Part shown: positions 23,701 through 31,162 of the stretch, in pieces
Layout: every line of letters starts with the position of its first letter
Numbering within the stretch: position 1 is the first letter of the stretch
DNA from: Topomyia yanbarensis
Taxonomy: Eukaryota > Arthropoda > Insecta > Diptera > Culicidae
Reading direction: 5' to 3'
NCBI RefSeq assembly: GCF_030247195.1
Contig: NC_080672.1
Location: 70,473,771 to 70,537,770, forward strand
DNA: 64,000 nucleotides
Made by a program: the position numbers and the translations under genes
The notes under the pieces: generated by a model
What the model saw: the letters and a program-made list of their open reading frames with translations, nothing else
Told to the model about the DNA's origin: nothing
Database searches by the model: none

Positions 23701-23991
23701 GGATGAAACCTTACATATCGGTATTTTACTTCAAAACTCTTGGTCCCTCAGGTACATTTTTTTCTGGTTTCTCTACATATGCATGTATACATCATATCTA
23801 CTCTACAACCTGAAGCCCTCGACAAATTTAATTAATCATCTTCTTTTTAATTCAATTTATTCAATATTTTTTTTCTTTCAGAGTACGCTGGTCCGTACCT
23901 TCATATCGACGAGAAACCTAGACTTGGCACAAACTTTTACGAGGAGTTTTCAGTAGTCAGCGATGAGAAACGACAACCAAGTAAAACGTGA
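17771..23991 (+). CDS. Carboxylesterase (COE family) gene 2, secreted
   Basis: This is a secreted type-B carboxylesterase of unknown substrate. Six exons (17771-17980, 18041-18193, 18254-18715, 18776-19237, 19297-19630, 23882-23991) give 576 residues. The first four introns are about 60 bases and the last is 4251 bases and full of repeats. The final junction is phase 1, as in both paralogues. The signal peptide is about residues 1-19 (MTIAYLLLALVM start). Motifs are EDCL 110-113, HGGGF 133-137, GQSAG with Ser213, KHEG with Glu356, and GVHHS with His486, so the whole catalytic machinery is present. The C-terminus ends SDEKRQPSKT with no hydrophobic tail. Intron 3 (18716-18775) is 60 bases long and open in frame, so retention would simply add 20 residues. 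It shares its exon plan with gene 3. Confidence 0.88.
19631..21700. other. First half of the last intron of esterase gene 2
   Basis: This is AT-rich intronic sequence without recognisable coding potential. Phrases such as TTTTGTCGAAGACACCAAC (about 20187) resemble short dispersed mosquito repeats, but no element ends could be set. Confidence 0.4.
21778..21990. mobile_element. hAT-like element ends (tentative)
   Basis: CGGCCCTG ends at 21778 and CAGGGCCGTAGCG starts at 21866. CAGGGCCG with CGGCCCTG is a usual hAT terminal pair, but here the two ends point away from each other. They therefore belong to two different insertions whose far ends I could not find. No target duplication was confirmed. 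Confidence 0.25.
22131..22966. mobile_element. Foldback element with long inverted arms
   Basis: The left arm (about 22131-22323) and right arm (about 22728-22966) are inverted copies. CCTTTCCAGCGGTATGCTAT at 22131 faces ATAGCATACCGTTGGAAAGG at the right end. A second matching block around AACGACCTATTTAT faces ATAAATAGGTCGTT. About 400 bases of unrelated sequence lie between the arms. It is inside the last intron of esterase gene 2. Confidence 0.65.
23403..23710. mobile_element. Harbinger-like MITE with TTA duplication
   Basis: The terminal inverted repeats share CATAAATGACGTAGCA, and the interior has C-rich stretches with GTAGCATTTCGTCACAAA. TTA flanks both sides (23400-23402 and 23711-23713), which fits PIF/Harbinger (TWA) target preference. 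Related copies lie at 32101, 36365 and 43954. This one ends 171 bases before the last exon of esterase gene 2. Confidence 0.65.
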
Positions 23992-24014
23992 TATACATGA
24001 AACAGTAGTGACTA

Positions 24015-24020
24015 AATAAA
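24015..24020 (+). promoter_or_regulatory. Polyadenylation signal of esterase gene 2
   Basis: AATAAA lies 24 bases after the stop codon of gene 2, which implies a very short 3' UTR. Confidence 0.5.
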
Positions 24021-24350
24021 TGAGAGCGCAATCTAATATAGATGGGGAGAGGGAAACGCCACAGGCGATTTATTGTTGATTTTACGTATTTAACTATGTT
24101 GAAATATTAATGCTAGTGTTTGTGAATGCATAATTAGGATATTAGATTTCCAATTTCCACGATGAAATACAGCTTTAACTGTCGTAAAGATGATAAATGT
24201 ATAGATGAATATTTCTGACTACCCGAAATTGTATATAATGTATACCTATTACACTAGTTTACAAATTTCCATAAATTGTGGCCTTCTCATTTTTTTTATT
24301 TTATTTGATGAAAACTACTTGTGCAAGAGGGCATTAAAAATTGAAAAAAA

Positions 24351-24540
24351 GGTTGAACAGAGAATGGGCAAAAATCGAAAAAAGTAGTTTTTTTTCCACA
24401 CCGTGTTAGATCTTCAAAAAATCAATCAGCAGTATTGTAACAACATATTTCATAAGCTGATTGATTTTTATAAAGATCTAACACGGTGTGGAAAAAACTA
24501 CTTTTTTCGTTTTCGATTTTTGCCCATTCTCTGACCAACC
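24351..24540. repeat. Hairpin with arms of about 80 bases
   Basis: The left arm (24351-24430, with GAGAATGGGCAAAAATCG and CACACCGTGTTAGATCTT) is mirrored by the right arm (24456-24540, with AAGATCTAACACGGTGTGG and GCCCATTCTCT). A 25-base loop lies between. No ORF or target duplication is seen. It lies about 330 bases downstream of the poly(A) signal of gene 2. The rest of 24021-25160 holds nothing I can name. Confidence 0.8.
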
Positions 24541-25165
24541 TCAAGCGTTCCATTTTTCTAAAGTAATGATAGAATATGTTCAGGATACAATTCACCGTAA
24601 AGGCGTAAACTAATGTTATTGAAAACTTATCCACAGCCAATGCGCTCCTATGAAAGCACTTTTCAATTTCTTTTCAGATTATTTGACGGTAGTGTTCCTG
24701 TTCGAAGCTGTAGATGGCGCTTTCATTGTATGCAAGTTGCTTGGTTGCAATCTTGGGTACAATAGATGCGACTATCATCGATTCATATCACGTACTGCTG
24801 CAATGTGTTATATCGATTATATCAGATATACCAGTAGGTACGTATCCGGTAAAACCAATCTGATTTTCACTCGAAATTACGAATAATCCACCATCTGGAT
24901 TCCAATTCAAAAACCAATTCGGATTCTAAAACGGAGCTAAAACCATATAGTATTCCGAACTACTTTTCGACCGTTCCGTCAGAAATGAGAATTATGAGTC
25001 AAATTCCGTTTGGTTTAAGCAGGTTTCAGCTCATTTTCACTGACTCCTATTATGACCAGGACAGCAATTTCATTTTTTGTTCGAGGTAAAAAAAATTGCT
25101 TGGGTTTCAATGTAAGCAAATTGGAAGAAAGATATTTCTGCATAAGATTTTAACTTTTCCCTTAA

Positions 25166-27750
25166 GACGAATTTCGCGCCAACACGAACAAATGTTAGCA
25201 GAACCATCTCAGATTTTAATGAAACTTTCTGTACATGAGAACTTTGTCACAAAAAGCCACTTTGCATACTTTGTTTTTTTCAAAAATGATCTAGACTGTC
25301 TTTTGAAAAAGCTCAAACTTTTTTTACCAATTTTTTCAAATGGATATAGTTTAAAAATGACAAATCCTACAAAAAATGTTGTAGGAGTGATTTTCACAAA
25401 ATTTGTCAAATTTTTGAATAAAAATATTGAAAAAATTCTTCATTGACTCCTACACTGAAAAAAATCGCTTTTAAGAAGATAGGTAATTATGTTCCCTACC
25501 TACCGTCAAAAATTCAAGTTGGGCAATTTCAAGAAAAAAAAGTTATTTGAAAAAAAACTTTTCCTTGTCCAAACTGAATTTTTTTCCAGTGTATTTTTAT
25601 CGAAAACTAAACCAATGAAAGTCATAATCATCTCAGAATCCATTTTCCCAGCTGCTAGTTGCCTGATACATGCAAAAAGTATCAGTAACTAATTTGGTAT
25701 ATATTCATAAAAAACTTGAATGAAGATTGGAAGACTAAAAGACTGGAAGACAAGAAGAATGAAAGAGTTGACGACTGCAGTTCATTTGTTCCTCTCAAAG
25801 CTGATAAATTTTATGAAACAATTGACAAACTTTTCTAAAATTTATTTTATGTCTGATGGAGCAGCAGCACAATACAAAAATAAGAAAAACTTCGCAAGTT
25901 TGTGTAGATTCCAGTCAAAGTACAAGTACAAGCGCAGCATCCCATGGAAAAGGACACTGTGATGGTAATGGTGGCACTCTTAAGCGAATGGCACAAAGAG
26001 CCAGCCTTGCTCGCGACTATGGAAATACCATAACAAGTCCCCGAGACTTATAAAACTGGGCAGTTGAACAAACTGATAAAAATATCACAAAATTAATTTT
26101 CTGCTACACTGAACAGTACAACAGAATGTCAGAAGAACTCGTATAATATAATAACTCCAAAATAAAATCTGGAACTCGAAAATTCCACAGTTTTGTACCT
26201 ATTCCTGGTGGCGAAGTAGAGACGAAAAGGTATTCTAATTTAGAAGATGAAGCAAAAATATTTTCCTTGTATAGAAATGATACAAAAGAGCATGCATGAA
26301 GATAGTTTTAAGACAAATGTAATATGTATAAATAAATAAAAAAAATTATGTAAAATTCAATACATAATGTTGTGATGGTTATTTCTTTCCTGATTCTTCC
26401 TCAGCACTAAACAAGAAAATAAAAAAGGAATAATGGAATATTTACATAAACATACTTTCAAACTCTTTTCAATGGGATTCTCGATTAAGGGGTTACATAC
26501 CTTTTAGTGATAAAAATGTCAAGAAAGTTTGAATTTACGTAAAGGAATAAATCAATGATTTTATTACATCAAACTTATAATATTTTGGTAGCACATTTTT
26601 CAGTAAAATAAACAAGCATAAGTTTATAAAAATAAATTGATAATTGGCGGAGTTATGGCTTTATCCCCGAAACACTTTTTTATTTAGGAGGTTTGCGGTG
26701 ATCACGATTGGAGACCAATAGATCATCCAAAATCCCAAAACTAAAAAAATCCATTAGTATATGAGTATTCCTCGTACCTTAACGATTAGTTGAATAAATA
26801 ATAATTTTTTCCTGCATTCGAGAACGTGTTTAGTAAAAAATCGCTGTTTTAAGCTTTAAAAATTGTATTAAAAAATTCTTATCCATGAAACAAAAATTTA
26901 TGAATAAAAAAGGAATCGTTAAAGTACGAGAAAAACAAAATTAAGAAAATTGATTGAGTAGTTTTTCGGCAATCGTGATCACGGAAAAACCATTTTTAGT
27001 CAAACGACATTTCGAGATAATTGAGTTTAAAATTTCAAATTACCACTGCTCTTGGAAGCGTAACTTTCGATCTATTTCTCGGATCTTTATAAAATTTTGG
27101 GAAAACATTCTCAAATAAAAAACTATTTCGATTTCATGAAAAATTAAAAAGTAATTAACCCCTTAATAAAAATATGCTTAGTTGCTAAATTAGACAATAT
27201 CTTCTCACAAACTGAATTTTATTGGATTCTGAGATGATTATGACTTTCATTGGTTTAGTTTTCGATAAAAATACATTGAAAAAAAAATCAGTTTGGACAA
27301 GGAAAAGTTTTTTTCAAATAACTTTTTTTCCTTAAAAGTGCCCTACTTCAATTTTTGACGGTGGCTAGGAAACATAAATACTTATCTTGAAATATAATTT
27401 CATCCAAATCAAAAATGTTTTTTTTTTGTAAATCGACTTTAAATTTTTAAAATTAATTCTTTTAGTGTAGGAGTCAATGAAATTTTTTTTTAATATTTTA
27501 TACGAAAATTTGACTAATTTTGTGAAAACCACTCCTACAACAGGATGTAGGATTTATCATTTTTAGACTATAGCCATTTGAAAAAACTGATAAAGAAAGT
27601 TTAACCCTTTTCAAAAGACAGTCTAGACATTTTCGGAAAAACAAAACATGCAAAGTGGCTTTTTGTGACAAAGTTCTCATGTACAGAAAATTTAATTAGA
27701 ATCTGAGATGGTGCTGCCAACTCTGAATACGATTTGGCGCGAAATTCGCC
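25166..27750 (+). mobile_element. TTAA-flanked DNA transposon with ~500-base TIRs
   Basis: TTAA occurs at 25162-25165 and 27751-27754, directly outside inverted ends GACGAATTTCGCGCCAA (left) and the inverse of GGCGAATTTCGCGCCAA (right). The inverted similarity runs inward for roughly 500 bases (about 25166-25640 against 27220-27750). The interior has a decayed transposase-like frame and an AATAAATAAA stretch near 26330. TTAA duplication points to Kolobok or piggyBac. The interior motif is unlike piggyBac as I know it, so Kolobok-like is the better guess. The right arm is partly copied again at 30557-30802. Confidence 0.75.
25720..26299 (+). pseudogene. Decayed transposase-like gene
   Basis: Frame 1 carries MSDGAAAQYKNKKNFASLC (about 25849-25905). 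After a frameshift, frame 2 carries ASHGKGHCDGNGGTLKR and MAQRASL (about 25937-26010). Such a SDG-AQYKN-KNF then SHGKG-CDG-GGT-KR order is typical of a family of uncharacterised transposase-like proteins in insects and cnidarians, known to me by pattern only. In-frame stops at 26051 and about 26143 and the frameshift show it is dead. Its place between TTAA-flanked inverted repeats supports transposase origin. Confidence 0.55.
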
Positions 27751-28111
27751 TTAAGGTATTTTTTTGCACCGAACAGTAAGTGGAGAGTCTTATTAGCACC
27801 ACTCACATGTTTAAAGCAACATTTGAACTTTGTTCGTTACAAAGCTTTCTTGGGGTCGAAATAATGTTGATAATCACTTATGTTTTGCATCTGATTCGCG
27901 CCAGCCGGTTAAGCGTCCTTGTGATTAATGCTATTACAAATTTGATAAGAGGCAAAAAACGAGTGCTCATTCATTATTCTGGCCACTAGCGTTCTGCCAA
28001 AAATGCGCTGCGAGATTAGTTCAGTTCCGTCTTTCAAGCGTTGTACAAATTTTTTAAACAGAATAACTCGCATCTAAAGCTATGCAGCTGCTACTAAATT
28101 TACTACTACTT
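27505..28111 (+). repeat. Direct repeat copy A (607 bases)
   Basis: This stretch matches 30557-31162 with about 15 substitutions and one 1-base indel by eye (about 97.5% identical). It comprises the outer part of the right arm of the TTAA transposon, then the promoter, 5' UTR and first 30 coding bases of esterase gene 3. It stops exactly where the 3' tail of the minus-strand LINE begins. Confidence 0.9.
28082..28111 (+). pseudogene. Orphan start of esterase gene 3, cut by LINE
   Basis: The first ten codons of esterase gene 3 (MQLLLNLLLL) are repeated here behind a complete copy of its promoter, then run into LINE 3' sequence. Transcription from this copy would give a short non-esterase frame ending near 28366. 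Confidence 0.7.
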
Positions 28112-30556
28112 CAGGAATCAGGAATCAGTAGCGTCTGGCTCAAATGGCACGTTCCCCATGTTGATCGGAGATTTGTGCCTTGCCAAGAATCGTCTTTTCA
28201 TCATTTTCCTGATGGGAAGGATTGGGGAAGTGGTAAGGTTAGGGGTAAGGAAAACAATGACACAGAACAATTAAAACAGAGCATTCTGCACCCCCGGAGT
28301 GATGCTGAACGATCTGCAGGTGCTACAACAGCAGGAATAAAACTTCCAACCCCCGGAGGGATTTAGAACCTCTACTCAAACAGTGAGCGGATATATCAAC
28401 ACCCCCAAGGGGATATTGAGATAACAGAACGACAACACCCCCGAAGAGATATTGTCATTCAAATACGGCTAAAAAACTATAGCTCTTTACCACACTGGGT
28501 TAGGAACAAAAGCATATCCTTAAATTTCAGCTCTCTGTACATAGGTTCATCTATGTATGGAGAACCAAAAATCCGGATGCGCAATTGCATTAATACAGGG
28601 CAATTGCATATCAAATGATATAATGTTCCGTAATCGGATTCACAAAGATCACATGAATAATACTCAGCGCGCTGAATAGTAGCCATGTGATAATTGAGTT
28701 TGCAATGTCCAGTCAGTGCCCTGACCAGAATACTGCAGTTGTGCTTGGAAAAATGCAACAAATTTCTTGACATTTTCGGACTCACATCCGGCAGAAAAGC
28801 CTTTGTTTGAATGCAAGTTTGCAAGCTACGCCAATGGTTGGCATGTTCGAATGCAGCCCAAGAGCGAATCTTGTGCTTTATCCAACTTATTGACAGTGGT
28901 AGAACTGGTTCTGGACCAACGAAATCAGTCGCAGCGCCAGCTCTAGCCAATTCGTCCGCCCATTCATTTCCAGTAATACCGGAATGGCCGGGTACCCATA
29001 GAAGGTAGGTAGCATTTGAAATGCTAAGTTTTTCGATTTGAGTTCGACATGTGATTACTAATTTCGATCTCGAATCTGCTGAACTAAGTGCTTTCAGGGC
29101 AGCTTGACTGTCAGAGCAAAAATAGATTCTTTTACCGCAAATTCCCCGTTGAAGTGCGGATTGTACGCCACACAGAATCGCAAAGATTTCTGCTTGGATT
29201 ACGGTACAGTATCTACCAAGCGAATGAAATTGGTTTAATCTCATTTCATGACAATAGACACCAGCACCGGCTCGGCCCTCCAACAAAGAACCGTCTGTAT
29301 AACAAACTACGTATTCTTCAAGTTGTCGCTCCATCCAGCCAGACAGCCATTCCTCACCAAGAGGAATTCTCACATTGAAAGTTTTAGAAGGAAAACTACA
29401 TGTGAGTGTAAGGTCACTGGGAGCAAGAGTATACTCATCCCAAGTAACCATTTGGGGCCACAGTCTTGTGTGGCTAGTTACACGATCTATTGGGTTACTG
29501 TTCCAGAGCCCAGTAACCTTAAGACGGTATGAACAAGAAAGTGCTTCTTGTTTCAGAAACACATGTAGTGGTTTTATGTTCAAGAGTGCCTCGAGAGCAG
29601 CAGTAGGCGTTGTCGAGAACGCACCAGTCATCGCCATCAAGATCATCCTCTGAAGATGGTTTAACTTTGATTGGATTGTCATGACTTCTCTCTTCTGCCA
29701 CCAAACAAGGCACCCGTATGCCAGTATTGGTCTAACAATTGTTGTGTAGATCCACTGAATGTAATTGGGTTTGAGTCCCCAAGATTTGCCGAAAGCCCGT
29801 CTACATTGGCCAAAGGCCATGCAAGCTTTCTTGATCCTGAAATCGATGTGAGCTGTCCAATTAAGTTTTGAGTCGAGAATTACCCCAACGTACTTAACTT
29901 GATCTTCAACAATAATTTCAGAGTCAAAAAACTGCAATGGACGAGCTCCGGTTGTAATCCTTCGTTGCGTGAATAGCACCATTGAGGTTTTATTTGGATT
30001 AACTGATAGTCCAACATGAAGACACCACCGCTCAACAACACATAAGGCTTGTTGCATCAAATCAAAAAGTGTGTTGATGCAAATACCGGTGATCATTATA
30101 TGATAATCATCGGCGAAACCATACGTCGGAAACCCAAGCTCATTTAGTTTTCTCAACAAGCTATCGGTGACAAGGTTCCATAGAAGTGGTGACAGCACAC
30201 CACCTTGAGGACATCCGCAGACACTCAGTTTCCTCATCTCTACTTGTCTTAACGATGAGCACAGATGTCGTGCTGCTTCCAAAATGGATTCGAAAGACAC
30301 GTTGTCAAAAGCGCCTTCAATATCGAGAAAAACTCCTAAACTTGATTGCTTTTGTGAAAAAGCTTTTTCAATGTTGTAGACAACATTGTGTAACAGGGTG
30401 GTAGTAGACTTCCCCCGCTGATATGCATGTTGCATTGCATGCAGCGGGTGCTCGCCCAAGCTACCATCCCGAATGTAGTGGTCGATTAAACGTTCCACTG
30501 ATTTGAGAAGTGACGCGGCCACCTTTGGGAATGAATTTGACAGTTATTTCAGTTAT
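28112..30556 (-). mobile_element. 5'-truncated LOA/I-type LINE
   Basis: This is a minus-strand non-LTR retrotransposon. Its 3' end lies at 28112, where the tail shows tandem GATTCCT units (seen as CAGGAATCAGGAAT on plus). The 3' UTR (28130-28470) has four irregular CACCCCC/GGGG-containing repeats (near 28290, 28350, 28410 and 28435). Coding sequence ends at 28477. At the 5' side recognisable RT sequence begins near 30520 and about 35 bases of unexplained sequence precede direct repeat copy B. An intact frame and flanking direct repeats suggest a fairly young insertion. Confidence 0.8.
28477..30522 (-). CDS. RT and RNase H part of LINE ORF2
   Basis: This open frame of 681 codons covers most of a LINE reverse transcriptase plus RNase H and lacks the endonuclease and RT start. 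RT motifs are FLDIEGAFD (first catalytic Asp at residue 67), PQGGVLSPLLWN (105-116) and FADD (136-139), then the thumb with YVGVILDSKLNW (211-222). RNase H spans about 405-530 with YTDGS (Asp410), Glu445, CSDSQAAL (Asp471), PGHSG and WADELA (Asp523), so all acidic residues are present. A Cys-rich tail (about 620-650, CDLCES) follows. The first codon is not a true start, because the element is truncated there. RNase H behind RT fits I or LOA clades rather than jockey. It is not a host gene. Confidence 0.85.
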   Translation of the reverse strand: MAASLLKSVERLIDHYIRDGSLGEHPLHAMQHAYQRGKSTTTLLHNVVYNIEKAFSQKQSSLGVFLDIEGAFDNVSFESILEAARHLCSSLRQVEMRKLSVCGCPQGGVLSPLLWNLVTDSLLRKLNELGFPTYGFADDYHIMITGICINTLFDLMQQALCVVERWCLHVGLSVNPNKTSMVLFTQRRITTGARPLQFFDSEIIVEDQVKYVGVILDSKLNWTAHIDFRIKKACMAFGQCRRAFGKSWGLKPNYIQWIYTTIVRPILAYGCLVWWQKREVMTIQSKLNHLQRMILMAMTGAFSTTPTAALEALLNIKPLHVFLKQEALSCSYRLKVTGLWNSNPIDRVTSHTRLWPQMVTWDEYTLAPSDLTLTCSFPSKTFNVRIPLGEEWLSGWMERQLEEYVVCYTDGSLLEGRAGAGVYCHEMRLNQFHSLGRYCTVIQAEIFAILCGVQSALQRGICGKRIYFCSDSQAALKALSSADSRSKLVITCRTQIEKLSISNATYLLWVPGHSGITGNEWADELARAGAATDFVGPEPVLPLSISWIKHKIRSWAAFEHANHWRSLQTCIQTKAFLPDVSPKMSRNLLHFSKHNCSILVRALTGHCKLNYHMATIQRAEYYSCDLCESDYGTLYHLICNCPVLMQLRIRIFGSPYIDEPMYRELKFKDMLLFLTQCGKEL

Positions 30557-31162
30557 AAAATTTGACTAATTTTGTGAAAACCACTCCTACAACAGGATGT
30601 AGGATTTATCATTTTTAGACTATAGCCATTTGAAAAAACTGATAAAGAAAGTTTGACCCTTTTCAAAAGACAGTCTAGACATTTTCGGAAAAACAAAACA
30701 TGCAAAGTGGCTTTTTGTGACAAAGTTCTCATGTATAGAAAATTTAATTAGAATCTGAGATGGTGCTGCCAACTCTGAATACGATTTGGCGCGAAATTTG
30801 CCTTAAGGTATTTTTTGCACCGAACAGTAAGTGGAAAGTCCGATTAGCACCACTCACATGTTTAAAGCAACATTTGAACTTCGTTCGTTACAAAGCTTTC
30901 TTGGGGTCGAAATCATGTTGATAATCACTTTTGTTTTGCACCTGATTCGCGCCAGCCGGTTAAACGTCCTTGTGATTAATGCTATTACAAATTTGATAAG
31001 AGGCAAAAAACGAGTGCTCATTCATAATTCTGGCCACTAGCGTTCTGCCAAAAATGCGCTGCGAGATTAGTTCAGTTCCGCCTTTCAAGCGTTGTACAAA
31101 TTTTTTAAACAGAATAACTTGCATCTAAAGCTATGCAGCTGCTACTAAATTTACTACTACTT
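30557..31162 (+). repeat. Direct repeat copy B (606 bases)
   Basis: This is the second copy of the 607-base repeat. It begins directly after the 5' side of the LINE and continues without break into esterase gene 3 exon 1. The TTAA transposon arm occupies 30557-30802 and the gene 3 promoter the remainder. It is the functional copy because exon 1 continues from it. Confidence 0.9.
30994..31076 (+). promoter_or_regulatory. Candidate promoter of esterase gene 3
   Basis: GATA-type TGATAAG (30994-31000) lies 139 bases before the ATG and initiator-like TCAGT (31072-31076) 61 bases before it, parallel to gene 1. The same motifs occur in repeat copy A (from about 27942 and 28020). There is no TATA box. 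Confidence 0.3.

Noticed and set aside
28082..28366. A 94-codon protein starting from the orphan promoter copy
   Set aside because: Only the first ten codons are esterase; the rest is LINE 3' UTR in reverse.
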